From: an uncultured Peptococcaceae bacterium
GTDB lineage: Bacteria > Bacillota > Peptococcia > Peptococcales > Peptococcaceae
Length of the DNA stretch: 21,171 nucleotides
Assembly: GCA_900552455.1 (NCBI GenBank)
Contig: URZX01000037.1
Coordinates: forward strand, 1-21,171
Reading direction: 5' to 3'
Part shown: piece by piece, positions 1 to 7,172 of the stretch
Numbering within the stretch: position 1 is the first letter of the stretch
Layout: each line of letters begins with the position of its first letter
The notes under the pieces: model-generated
The model's database searches: none
What the model was told of the DNA's origin: nothing
The model's input: only the letters and a program-made list of their open reading frames with translations
Position numbers and translations under genes: made by a program

Positions 1-53
1 GGGTGATATGACGAGAAAAAGGCAGCCGATTGGTGACCTTTTTCGACAAGCTG

Positions 54-90
54 AGCGATACGAGAGAAAGACTCGTATCGCTTTTTTCTT
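54..90 (+). terminator. Rho-independent terminator of an upstream gene outside the window
   Basis: An 11-bp perfect stem, AGCGATACGAG (54-64) with CTCGTATCGCT (72-82), has a 7-nt loop and a T6 run (82-87). The same hairpin recurs at 1618-1651 after the ATPase gene. Bases 1-53 hold no gene that can be supported; they may be the last bases after, or the tail of, a gene that ends to the left. Confidence 0.85.
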
Positions 91-224
91 TGCCCGTCAA
101 GCCCCTTTTCGCAGCCAGTTTCTCCCCGTTTGTGCCAGCTTGCAGAAAATGTGAAAAATATAACCCATAATTTATGTAAAACCGTGTAAAAGATAATCCA
201 TAAGTAGTGCAAAAATGTGTAAAA
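54..224 (+). repeat. ~170-bp direct repeat, copy 1 (terminator plus AT-rich leader)
   Basis: This segment is almost identical to 1618-1787. Both copies have the same terminator hairpin, the same following stretch (TCTTTGCCCGTCAAGCCCC, CGCAGCCAGTT, GCCAGCTTGCAGAAAATGTG) and the same degenerate TGTGTAAAA motifs; they stop matching just after GTGTAAAA. A few substitutions and 1-nt indels separate them. The copies bracket the ATPase gene, so the gene and one repeat could have been duplicated, inserted or deleted as a unit by homologous recombination. Confidence 0.85.
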
Positions 225-258
225 TACACCTTGAATTTGCGCGGAAAATGTGTAAAAC
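146..258 (+). repeat. Degenerate tandem ~33-nt motif array upstream of the ATPase
   Basis: The core AAAATGTGTAAAA or a close variant starts at 146, 178, 211 and 245, a spacing of 32-34 nt. The intervening bases also share a TAA(T/C)CCATAA element after the first two units. Three units recur in the second direct-repeat copy (about 1709-1787). The array ends about 47 nt before the ATPase start, so it could be an operator array or leader element. A weak TTGAAT-16-TAAAAC promoter-like pair (231-258) overlaps its last unit. No function is known to me. Confidence 0.55.
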
Positions 259-304
259 TGTAGCCAGTTCCCATCAGCCAGAAATCCCACAGGAGGTGAC
301 CCTC

Positions 305-1609
305 ATGGAACGTCATGCCATGCAGACACTCATGCGCTGGAAAGACAGCGACGATCGCAAACCCCTCGTGCTCAAAGGCGCGCGCCAGGTTGGAAAAACC
401 TGGCTCATGCGCGAGTTTGGCCGCCGTGCCTATGCGCATACCGTGTATCTCAACTTCGACGAAGAAGACGCCCTGCGCTCCATCTTTGAAACCAACAAAG
501 ATCCCCAGCGCATCATCGAACTCTTATCCCTCATCGCCGGCCAAAAGATCCAGCCCCGCGAAACCCTCATCATTTTCGATGAAGTGCAGGAATGCCCCCA
601 GGCGCTGAACGCCCTGAAATATTTCAAAGAAAAAGCGCCCGACTACCACATCATCGCCGCAGGAAGCCTTCTCGGCACCCTGCTCGCTCAGCCAAAATCT
701 TACCCCGTTGGCATGGTCAACCTTCTCGAACTCGGCCTCATGACCTTTGCCGAATTCCTCGCCGCCACCAACGCGTCCCTGCATCTCTATTATCAGAGCA
801 TCAATAAAGACCAGCCCATCGAAGAAATCTTTCATCGCCAGCTTCTCGAAGCCTACGACCACTACCTCATCATCGGCGGCATGCCCGAATGCGTCGCATC
901 CTGGATCAGCCACAAAGACCCCGCCCGCATCCAGCGCATCCAGCATGAACTCGTCACCATCTATGAAAACGATTTTTCAAAGTACAACGGCCGCGTCAAT
1001 AGCGGCCGCATCCTCATGGTCTTTCGCAGCCTCGTCTCCCAGCTCGCAAAGCCAAACGAAAAGTTTGTCTACGGCGCCATGAAAAAAGGCGCCCGCGCCA
1101 GAGAATTTGAAGAAGCCATCGAATGGCTCGTCAGCGCCGGACTCGTCAACCGCGTCTACAACGTCTCCAAGCCCGAACATCCCCTAAAAGCCTACGACCA
1201 ACTCCAGCATTTCAAACTGTTCCTGTTTGATACAGGCCTCCTGAAAACAATGGCCGGCATAGACAACAGCGCCATTTTGCTCGGCGAAGCCTTTCAGTTC
1301 AAAGGCCCACTCACAGAAAACTACGTCCTGCAAGAGCTGCAAGGAAAGCTCGACATCTCCCCAAGATATTATTCTGAAGGCCGCACAGAGATCGACTTCG
1401 TGTTGCAGATCGGAAGCAGCATCATCCCCGTCGAAGTCAAAGCTGGCGAAGACAAATCCGCCCCATCCTTCAAAAATTACATCGCCGCACATCACCCAAG
1501 CGCCGCCGTGCGCTTTTCACGGCGCGCCTATCGCACCGATGGCAACATCACAAATATCCCCCTATATCTTGCAGAAAAAACAGCCCAGCTCCTTGCGGAA
1601 AGCAACTAG
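305..1609 (+). CDS. AAA-family ATPase with C-terminal DUF4143-type domain
   Basis: The protein has 434 residues from the ATG at 305, chosen over an upstream in-frame start at 215 because AGGAGGTGA (291-299) sits at ideal distance. Near the N-terminus is a Walker A motif, GARQVGKT (about residues 25-32). A Walker B motif, LIIFDEVQ, lies near 88-95, followed by a sensor-like IIAAGSLLG near 118. The C-terminal part carries RTEIDFVL and PVEVKAGE (about 361-383), the PD-(D/E)XK-like signature typical of the DUF4143 half of this family. These ATPases are common and often multicopy in anaerobes; their cellular role is not established. The gene is monocistronic, with its own terminator at 1618, and is bracketed by ~170-bp direct repeats, which suggests a mobile or duplicated cassette. 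Family assignment is firm; no substrate can be given. Confidence 0.9.
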   Translation: MERHAMQTLMRWKDSDDRKPLVLKGARQVGKTWLMREFGRRAYAHTVYLNFDEEDALRSIFETNKDPQRIIELLSLIAGQKIQPRETLIIFDEVQECPQALNALKYFKEKAPDYHIIAAGSLLGTLLAQPKSYPVGMVNLLELGLMTFAEFLAATNASLHLYYQSINKDQPIEEIFHRQLLEAYDHYLIIGGMPECVASWISHKDPARIQRIQHELVTIYENDFSKYNGRVNSGRILMVFRSLVSQLAKPNEKFVYGAMKKGARAREFEEAIEWLVSAGLVNRVYNVSKPEHPLKAYDQLQHFKLFLFDTGLLKTMAGIDNSAILLGEAFQFKGPLTENYVLQELQGKLDISPRYYSEGRTEIDFVLQIGSSIIPVEVKAGEDKSAPSFKNYIAAHHPSAAVRFSRRAYRTDGNITNIPLYLAEKTAQLLAESN

Positions 1610-1617
1610 CACCCCAG

Positions 1618-1651
1618 AGCGATACGAGAAAAAGACTCGTATCGCTTTTTT
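1618..1651 (+). terminator. Rho-independent terminator of the ATPase gene
   Basis: AGCGATACGAG (1618-1628) pairs with CTCGTATCGCT (1636-1646), followed by T6, starting 9 nt after the ATPase stop codon. It is the same hairpin as at 54-90. Confidence 0.9.
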
Positions 1652-1787
1652 CTTTGCCCGTCAAGCCCCTTTCGCAGCCAGTTAATCCCCGTTTTTGCCA
1701 GCTTGCAGAAAATGTGAAAAATATAACCCATAATTCCTGAAAAACTGTGTAAAAGATAACCGATAAGTCGTGCAAAAATGTGTAAAA
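1618..1787 (+). repeat. ~170-bp direct repeat, copy 2
   Basis: Second copy of the 54-224 segment (see that entry). Here it is followed not by an ATPase but by about 75 bp of unique sequence and the promoter of the response-regulator gene. Bases 1788-1861 show no gene of their own. Confidence 0.85.
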
Positions 1788-1861
1788 CACAGCAGCGCCA
1801 GCCTGCCAGATCCCTGCGCGCCGCGTTCGGCAAACTGCAGTTTCACTGTGCACAATCATAC

Positions 1862-1890
1862 TTGAAGAGATTTACACCGCTGTGTATAAT
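1862..1890 (+). promoter_or_regulatory. Sigma-A-type promoter of the first regulator gene
   Basis: TTGAAG (1862-1867), a 17-bp spacer and a perfect TATAAT (1885-1890) lie 37 bp before the start codon at 1928. The match suggests substantial constitutive expression of the regulator. Confidence 0.8.
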
Positions 1891-1927
1891 ACTAGTGACG
1901 AAATCACTACAGCAGGGAGGGATCGTT

Positions 1928-2656
1928 ATGCGCATCGCTTTGTGTGACGATGTCTATCACGAAATAGAGGACATAGAAAAATACCTCGTTGCAAACAAAG
2001 AAGATGTCGATTACTTTCAAAACGGTGAAGCGCTTATAGAAGCCTACGAAAAACAACATCAGCGCTACGATGCCGTTTTTCTCGACCTGGAAATGAAAAG
2101 TGAAAAAGAAGGCTTTCAGATTGCCGATGCGCTGAAAAGCATTGACGACACCGTGCTCATCGTTTTTGTCACCAGTCATCGTCAGTATGTGTATGAAAGC
2201 TTCAAATGCAGCCCAGTTTGGTTTTTGTGTAAGCCCGTTGAAAAAGATGACCTCGAAAAAGCCTATCATCACATAAAATTTCTCCTCAGCCAGCATAGAC
2301 AAACCTTTTCCTTCACAGACAGCCACCAAAATGTGCGCCTGCGCTGTGACGAGATCCTCTATTTTGAAGCCCAGGATCACGACATCATCATTCACAAAAA
2401 AGATGGTACTACCCAGTCTTTCCGCCTCACCATGAAAGAGCTTGAAGAACAACTCAGCGAAAATTTCTGCCGCGTCCACGCATCCTACATCGTCAATATG
2501 CAATATGTGACCAGAATCGCGCGCGAAAGTGAGGACAGCCGCCAGAAAGTTGTCACCCTCGAATACAGCAGCCAGCCGATTACAGTCAGTCGCAGATATA
2601 AACCACATCTGAACGAAGCCTTTTTGTATTTTAAGGAGAGGGAGCTTAGAGGATGA
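1928..2656 (+). CDS. LytTR-family response regulator (AgrA-like), first copy
   Basis: A 242-residue cytoplasmic DNA-binding response regulator; the family activates or represses promoters after phosphorylation by a partner GHKL kinase. The ATG at 1928 follows CAGGGAGGG. The receiver domain (about 1-120) shows the acidic pair CDD (7-8), the predicted phospho-acceptor Asp53 in FLDLEM, Thr82 in FVTSH and Lys102 in CKPVEK. A LytTR domain fills the C-terminal half (about 130-240), starting near FSFTDSHQNVRLRCDEILYFEA. Its stop overlaps the ATG of the following kinase gene (ATGA), a translational-coupling arrangement also used by the second pair at 6459-8509. That kinase gene is broken, so the regulator may now be an orphan, perhaps cross-talking with the intact kinase. 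Receiver residues are intact, so there is no sign of decay in this gene. Confidence 0.92.
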   Translation: MRIALCDDVYHEIEDIEKYLVANKEDVDYFQNGEALIEAYEKQHQRYDAVFLDLEMKSEKEGFQIADALKSIDDTVLIVFVTSHRQYVYESFKCSPVWFLCKPVEKDDLEKAYHHIKFLLSQHRQTFSFTDSHQNVRLRCDEILYFEAQDHDIIIHKKDGTTQSFRLTMKELEEQLSENFCRVHASYIVNMQYVTRIARESEDSRQKVVTLEYSSQPITVSRRYKPHLNEAFLYFKERELRG

Positions 2657-3953
2657 ATATCATAGACATCGCCTATGCCTTAACAGCGCCTGTTGAAACT
2701 GTGATGTTTTTCATGATGATGGATGGATTTTTTGAACGACGCAAACAATTTCCTATTTGGCAATAAGCGATAGGAATCGCTATTTTGACGGTGTCTATTC
2801 GCATAGTCAATGATTACTTATTGTTTAGAGTGGGTAATGCTATTGGGATGATTCTAGCATCAATTTTGATCTCTGTGTATTTTTATCGAGTTTCATGGCT
2901 CAAAAGAGTTTTTGTAATGTTTTTTTCATGGGCGCTGTTGATAGGAATTTTTGAGGTTTTAATTCTAAATGTAATTTGCCTGGTTTTTGGAATTACTGCA
3001 AATGAGTGCTTGAGTACCCCAGCATATGTGGTATTGGGTATTATTGTATCAAAATTTTTGGGTCTTGCGGTTGGTTATGCGCTTTGTACAAAAAGTAAAT
3101 TAAAAGAAATAGAACTTGATAAAGGCTACTGGTTTTTTATTTATTCTTTTGTTTACAAGCGCTACTATTACTACTTTTTTAATTTTAGGGATGTTGTCCG
3201 AACTAGATGATACAGACTACAATATTATGGTTATGATTTCCTGTATTGGGCTTTTTAGTGGTACCTTTTTCGCACTTTATCTCTATGCACGCTCCCAGCA
3301 GCAAAACCAGATCATTCGTTATCAAGAGCAGGCCGAGCAGCAGATGCGCTCCCAGATCAAGCATATGGATGAGCTTGTTCTCAAACAGAATGAGCTACGT
3401 GCCTTGCGTCATGATATGAATGGTCACCTCATCGTGTTAAAACGATATTTTGATACCAGAGATTATGAAAATGGCAGCCATTATATTGAAACTCTTGGTG
3501 AGCAGTTTCAGCAGACTACGCCTTCTCTCAATACCGGCAACAATGCCCTCGATGCCATCCTCAGTGCCAAGCATTCGTTGGCTGAGAGCAAAGGCATTGC
3601 TTTTCACACCAGCATCACCATTCAGAAAGATCTGCCCATTGCGCCGGAGGATTGCTCTGTTATCTTTGGTAATGCCCTCGATAATGCCATCGAGGCTTGC
3701 GAGCGTCTGCCAGCTGATGCAGAAAAATCCATTAATCTTTTTTTTGCAGCAGGACGCCACATCTATCCTTTGTAAGATTACTAATACTGCTCCGCCAAAC
3801 ACCGAGAAAACTTTTCTCACCAGCAAAGCCGATAAGGTCAACCATGGCTTTGGCATGAAAAATATAAAGGAAGCATTGGAAAAATATCCGTCACTTTACA
3901 ATTTCAAACAACAAGAAAATCAGTTTGAATTTACGTTTTCTGTGTTTTATTAA
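2653..3953 (+). pseudogene. Broken AgrC-like GHKL sensor histidine kinase
   Basis: Translated across three frames, this matches the intact kinase at 7169-8509 along its whole length: membrane-spanning N-terminal half, phospho-acceptor region LRHDMNGHL, N-box NALDNAIEAC and G-box region NHGFGMKN. Three lesions are visible: an in-frame TAA at 2764-2766 where the homologue has a Tyr codon; a frameshift at the T6 run 3133-3138; and a frameshift at the T8 run 3738-3745. Removing one T from each run restores continuous homology (GYWFLFILLF and INLFLQQDATSILCK). The start ATG overlaps the regulator stop by 4 nt. Read literally, no full sensor is made. Alternatives are homopolymer sequencing error or slippage-based phase variation for the two T runs, but these would not remove the stop codon. 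Confidence 0.85.
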
Positions 3954-3972
3954 AATTTGATACCAATATTCG

Positions 3973-4008
3973 CCGCTGACTGTCAGATTTTGGCAGCCAG
4001 CGGTTTTT
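3973..4008 (+). terminator. Terminator after the kinase pseudogene
   Basis: CCGCTGACTGTC pairs with GGCAGCCAGCGG, with one A-C mismatch and one G-U pair, followed by T5. It lies about 20 nt after the pseudogene stop. Confidence 0.75.
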
Positions 4009-4014
4009 ATGTAC

Positions 4015-4079
4015 CAATTACGACGTGAAAGCGTCAATTACGACAACTTTCGGCACAGTGATGCGAAAAATGGTATCAT
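4015..4079 (+). promoter_or_regulatory. Putative activator-dependent promoter with tandem 10-bp direct repeats
   Basis: CAATTACGAC occurs twice (4015-4024 and 4035-4044), 20 bp apart, about two helical turns. It is followed by ACTTTCGGCACAG (4046-4058) and a -10-like TATCAT (4074-4079). The expected -35 position (4051-4056, CGGCAC) is poor, as in activator-dependent promoters. The agrB-like operon has a matching layout (8517-8589). Tandem ~9-bp sites spaced about two turns apart are the usual format for LytTR-family regulators, so control by one or both regulators in this window is plausible. This assignment is inference. Confidence 0.5.
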
Positions 4080-4123
4080 TTAGTCAAGAAGATGGATCAT
4101 ACGAAAAAATCAAATGATGAATC

Positions 4124-4131
4124 AAAGGAGG
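4124..4131 (+). promoter_or_regulatory. Strong Shine-Dalgarno sequence with no gene behind it, in a ~160-nt leader
   Basis: AAAGGAGG sits about 40 nt into the predicted leader of the stalk-protein mRNA but is followed only by ATGAAATAA and AT-rich, stop-rich sequence. The real start is more than 100 nt downstream. It could be an mRNA-stabilising, ribosome-binding element (as described for Bacillus STAB-SD sites) or the relic of a lost gene. A small hairpin, GTCTA/TAGAC (4201-4219), lies just before the real ribosome-binding site. Confidence 0.35.
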
Positions 4132-4243
4132 ATGAAATAAGAAATTTAGAAATAATTAAGAATTCATTCATAAAAAATTAATAAATGATGTAAGAAATAT
4201 GTCTATAGTAAATGTAGACAATTAATAGAAAGGCGTGACAACC

Positions 4244-5236
4244 ATGAAAGGTAAAAAATTATTTGCAGGACTCACCTGTGCAGCATTGCTCGCAGCGCCA
4301 GGCGCAGCCATGGCAGAAAGCACAGATGTGCAGCTCATTGTCAACGATGCCCACGTTGGCAGCAGTGAAGCAGAGGGTCAGGTGTATATCAACGACGCCG
4401 GGCGCACCATGATCCCATTGCGCCTGGTGAGTGAAACGCTGGATTATGAGACAAACTGGCAGCCAGACGGCAGCATCCAGATCACCAGCGCCGACGGCAC
4501 TGTGGATGTAACGCTGCAGATCGGCAGCACCGCCTACACAGCTAATGGCGAAGCTGGCACCTTTGCTACCGCGCCAACGTTGAAAAACGACCGCGCCTAT
4601 CTGCCAGCGCGCGACTTCACCGAGCTTTACGGCAGCATTTATTGGGACAATGACACGCGCACCGTCTGGATCGCCCAGAGCGCAGAGACAAACTATGAGG
4701 TGATCGGTGAAAAGATCCTGCGCGCCGATGCCAACGGCATCCAGGAGCTGGCTCTGCCAGAAGGCTTTGAGATCTACAACCCTGGCGGCACCGATCCTGT
4801 TGTGACAGAACGCACCATTGATGGCGTGCATTATATCGGGCTGCTCTGCAAACCAGCAAACGGCAACTACGACGCAGTTTTCCAATCCATGGTGCCGATC
4901 TTCCGTGACGAAGGCGCCAGCCTCTTCCATGTGATGGACGCTTACCCATGCTCCTTCTACATTGACGAAGAAAACGGCGTCGGCTACGGCACAGCAGGTC
5001 TGAGCGCCGGCGGCTGGAATGTGCCGATCGCCAACGATGTGCTCTATACTTGCAGCATCAACACACCAGACAGCCTCGGTCAGATGATCTACCATAAGAT
5101 GGATTTTGCGATCAACGACTGCACCCTCGATGTGACGGATGGCGTGCTCATCGCCACCAGCCCAGATGGCACCGTGCATCGTGTGGAAAATCTTGAGGAT
5201 TATCCAGCGTCCATCACCGCTGACAACTGGGACTGA
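4244..5236 (+). CDS. Secreted protein with copper-amine-oxidase-N (stalk) domain, paralogue A
   Basis: 330 residues from the ATG at 4244, preceded by GAAAGG (4228-4233); an upstream in-frame GTG at 4235 overlaps that site and is less likely. A signal peptide (MKGKKLF, then a hydrophobic core) probably ends at AMA-ES near residue 25. Residues ~30-145 carry two repeats of the copper-amine-oxidase N-terminal/stalk type: GRTMIPLRLVSETL, WQPDGSIQI, then NDRAYLPARDFTELYGSIYWDNDTRTVWI split over the second. This domain is common on cell-surface proteins of Bacillota and implies no amine-oxidase activity. The remainder (~145-330) is Gly/Asp-rich, probably beta-structured, with no family I recognise. 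Its neighbour at 5359 has an almost identical N-terminal domain and a diverged C-terminal part. The putative regulator-site promoter at 4015-4079 lies upstream. Likely extracellular or wall-attached; role unknown. Confidence 0.85.
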   Translation: MKGKKLFAGLTCAALLAAPGAAMAESTDVQLIVNDAHVGSSEAEGQVYINDAGRTMIPLRLVSETLDYETNWQPDGSIQITSADGTVDVTLQIGSTAYTANGEAGTFATAPTLKNDRAYLPARDFTELYGSIYWDNDTRTVWIAQSAETNYEVIGEKILRADANGIQELALPEGFEIYNPGGTDPVVTERTIDGVHYIGLLCKPANGNYDAVFQSMVPIFRDEGASLFHVMDAYPCSFYIDEENGVGYGTAGLSAGGWNVPIANDVLYTCSINTPDSLGQMIYHKMDFAINDCTLDVTDGVLIATSPDGTVHRVENLEDYPASITADNWD

Positions 5237-5255
5237 CACTGTAGCATAGCATTGG

Positions 5256-5306
5256 CAGTGGCTATTTCAAAATCGTTTCATGATCTTGGAATGGCCACTG
5301 TATTTT
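5256..5306 (+). terminator. Possible weak terminator between the two stalk genes
   Basis: CAGTGGCTATT (5256-5266) pairs with AATGGCCACTG (5290-5300) with one G-U pair, followed by TATTTT. The loop is long (23 nt), so termination may be partial and allow read-through into paralogue B. Confidence 0.4.
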
Positions 5307-5310
5307 AGGG

Positions 5311-5339
5311 TAGATATTGTATTAAACTAAGTGCATAAT
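5311..5339 (+). promoter_or_regulatory. Possible promoter of stalk paralogue B
   Basis: A weak TAGATA (5311-5316), 17 bp, then CATAAT (5334-5339) with a TG just before it (extended -10). The AATTRCG repeats seen before paralogue A are absent. Confidence 0.3.
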
Positions 5340-5358
5340 AATAAAAGAGGTGATTCTA

Positions 5359-6294
5359 ATGAACAACAAGAAAATGATGGCCGGATTATTGACCGCCGGG
5401 CTTTTGCTCGTGCCAAATGCCGCTTTGGCTGAAAGCACCGATGTGAACCTGATCGTCAACGATACGCACGTTGTCAGCAGTGAAGCAGAGGGGCAGGTGT
5501 ACATCAACGACGCTGGGCGCACCATGATCCCGCTGCGCGTGGTGAGTGAAACCATGGGCTATGTGACAAACTGGCAGCCAGATGGCAGCATCCAGATCAC
5601 CAGTGTCGACGGCACAGTGGATGTGACACTGCAGATCGGCAGCACCGCCTACACAGCTAATGGCGAAGCTGGCACCTTTGAAACAGCGCCAACGCTGAAA
5701 AACGACCGCGCCTATCTGCCAGCGCGCGATTTCACCGAGCTTTACGGCAGCATCTATTGGGATGGCGACACCCGCATGGTGTGGATTGAAAACAGAGAAA
5801 CGCCGACTTATCGCGTGCTCGGTAACAATCTGCTGCGCGCCGATGCCGATGGCATCGCGCCAGTGACCATGCCAGAAGGCTACGAAGTATCCAGCCTTGG
5901 CAAACCCGATCGTGTAGCATCCCAGCGCATCATCGATGGAACAGGCTATGTGGCGATCAACTACAACATGAACCACAGCCAGCAGTGCCCGCTTTTCCGT
6001 GATGATGGCGACCAAATGACGTATCTTGCCACCCTCAACGGCAGCGCGTCCTTCTGGGTAGTGGGCGACACCATCTACCACACAGCCGGGACCGACGCCG
6101 GCCCATGGAGCGAATACCTGGAGCCAAACCAGCTGTATAAAACAACCATCGGCGACGAAGAATCGACCACATCCTGCGACGTCGGCTTTGCGATCAACGC
6201 CTGCACCATCAGTGTGGACGATGATGTGCTGACAGCCATCGACGGATCCGGCAGCGTGCACGAAGTAAATTTAAGTGAATGCGCGTTCGCCTGA
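5359..6294 (+). CDS. Secreted protein with copper-amine-oxidase-N (stalk) domain, paralogue B
   Basis: 311 residues from the ATG at 5359, preceded by AAAGAGG (5344-5350). The signal peptide MNNKKMMAGLLTAGLLL probably ends at ALA-ES near residue 25. Residues ~28-145 are a stalk domain almost identical to that of paralogue A, including GRTMIPLRVVSET, WQPDGSIQIT and NDRAYLPARDFTELYGSIYW. The C-terminal half is clearly diverged but keeps a few matching points (LRADADGI against LRADANGI, and GFAINACTISV against DFAINDCTLDV near the end), so the two genes arose by tandem duplication. The sharp contrast between conserved N-terminal and diverged C-terminal parts suggests different selection on the halves or gene conversion of the 5' part. 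A strong terminator follows at 6321. Surface or secreted location is predicted; specific function is unknown. Confidence 0.85.
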   Translation: MNNKKMMAGLLTAGLLLVPNAALAESTDVNLIVNDTHVVSSEAEGQVYINDAGRTMIPLRVVSETMGYVTNWQPDGSIQITSVDGTVDVTLQIGSTAYTANGEAGTFETAPTLKNDRAYLPARDFTELYGSIYWDGDTRMVWIENRETPTYRVLGNNLLRADADGIAPVTMPEGYEVSSLGKPDRVASQRIIDGTGYVAINYNMNHSQQCPLFRDDGDQMTYLATLNGSASFWVVGDTIYHTAGTDAGPWSEYLEPNQLYKTTIGDEESTTSCDVGFAINACTISVDDDVLTAIDGSGSVHEVNLSECAFA

Positions 6295-6320
6295 TGAACA
6301 GACATTAAAAGACAATATAA

Positions 6321-6348
6321 AGAGACGGACCGCGTCCGTCTCTTTTTT
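6321..6348 (+). terminator. Strong terminator after the stalk-protein pair
   Basis: AGAGACGGAC (6321-6330) and GTCCGTCTCT (6334-6343) form a perfect 10-bp stem with a 3-nt loop, followed by T6. Confidence 0.92.
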
Positions 6349-6393
6349 ATGGGCAGAGATAGTATTGAAAGCAGTTGCAATCATTCAGAAATA

Positions 6394-6422
6394 TTGACAA
6401 GGCGGTGAAAACTCGGTATAAA
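6394..6422 (+). promoter_or_regulatory. Promoter of the second regulator-kinase operon
   Basis: A consensus TTGACA (6394-6399), 17-bp spacer and TATAAA (6417-6422) precede the start codon at 6459. The strong -35 suggests basal expression of the signalling pair. Confidence 0.75.
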
Positions 6423-6458
6423 TACTATATGATCACGGATAAAAGGAGGGCGAGCATC

Positions 6459-7172
6459 ATGCGCTTTGCGATCTGTGACGACGAACCAGAACACATCGAA
6501 ATATTAAAGGCCTATTTCAATGCGCGACCAGAGCTTTCCATAAAAAGTGAACCGTATTTTAGCGGCACTTCTCTTGTTGAAGATTACAGGAAAAACAGCG
6601 TGCGCTACGACGCCCTTTTTATCGATATGGAAATGCCTGGCTTGAATGGCATCGATACCGCCAACGCCATCCGCGAAATGGACAAACGGGCGATCATCGT
6701 CTTTGTCACCAGCCATACAAAATATATGCAGGAGAGCTTTCAATGCCGTCCGTTGGATTTTCTCGTCAAACCAGTGGAGAAAGCAGCTCTTGATCGCGTC
6801 ATTGCAGCGATTGTCAAAACCGTTTCCGAAGAACGAGTGAGCATTACCTTTACCGAGAACAAGCGAATCGTTCGTCTCTATTGTGACGAGATCATTTTCT
6901 GCGAGAGCGAAGGCCATTGGATCAACATCCATACAGCCACAGAGATTTATCGTACGCGTATGACCATGGCAGCGCTCGAAGAAAAGCTGGCACCAGGGCT
7001 TTTTGCCCGCGCTGCGAAGGGTTATTTTGTCAATCTTGATCAGGTGCGCACCATCGACAGTTATGCTCTGCATCTGCGTGACACCGATCGCGTGCTTTCG
7101 CTCAGCCGCACCTACGCAAAAAGCTTCAAACAGGCGCTGACCGTGCGCAATGCAAGGAGGCTGTGCTTATGA
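6459..7172 (+). CDS. LytTR-family response regulator (AgrA-like), second copy
   Basis: 237 residues from the ATG at 6459, after AAAAGGAGGG (6441-6450). The receiver domain (1-~118) has CDDE (6-9), predicted phospho-acceptor Asp56 in FIDMEMPG, Thr84 in FVTSH and Lys104 in FLVKPVEK. The LytTR DNA-binding domain (~130-235) begins near ITFTENKRIVRLYCDEIIF. It resembles the regulator at 1928 throughout, so the two pairs are paralogous. Its last codons overlap the ATG of the kinase gene (ATGA), so regulator and kinase are co-translated. In Agr/Fsr/Vir-type circuits such a regulator activates the agrBD-type operon and effector genes. Here the agrB-like operon lies directly downstream and the two stalk genes directly upstream. 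Target sites proposed at 4015-4079 and 8517-8589 are inference. Confidence 0.93.
   Translation: MRFAICDDEPEHIEILKAYFNARPELSIKSEPYFSGTSLVEDYRKNSVRYDALFIDMEMPGLNGIDTANAIREMDKRAIIVFVTSHTKYMQESFQCRPLDFLVKPVEKAALDRVIAAIVKTVSEERVSITFTENKRIVRLYCDEIIFCESEGHWINIHTATEIYRTRMTMAALEEKLAPGLFARAAKGYFVNLDQVRTIDSYALHLRDTDRVLSLSRTYAKSFKQALTVRNARRLCL

Noticed and set aside
146..258. CRISPR-like array
   Set aside because: Only four degenerate 13-nt cores with partly similar spacers and no cas genes; not the form of a CRISPR repeat.
1907..2608. 233-codon minus-strand frame opposite the first regulator
   Set aside because: The plus strand has a promoter, ribosome-binding site and complete receiver/LytTR motifs.
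4092..4181. 29-codon frame in the leader of the first stalk gene, considered as a signal peptide
   Set aside because: Its ATG lies about 6 nt from the predicted transcription start and has no ribosome-binding site; the good AAAGGAGG is inside it rather than before it.
4259..6261. Long minus-strand frames opposite both stalk-protein genes (4259-5239 and 5386-6261)
   Set aside because: Both mirror the paralogous plus-strand genes, which have signal peptides and ribosome-binding sites; no start signals on the minus strand.
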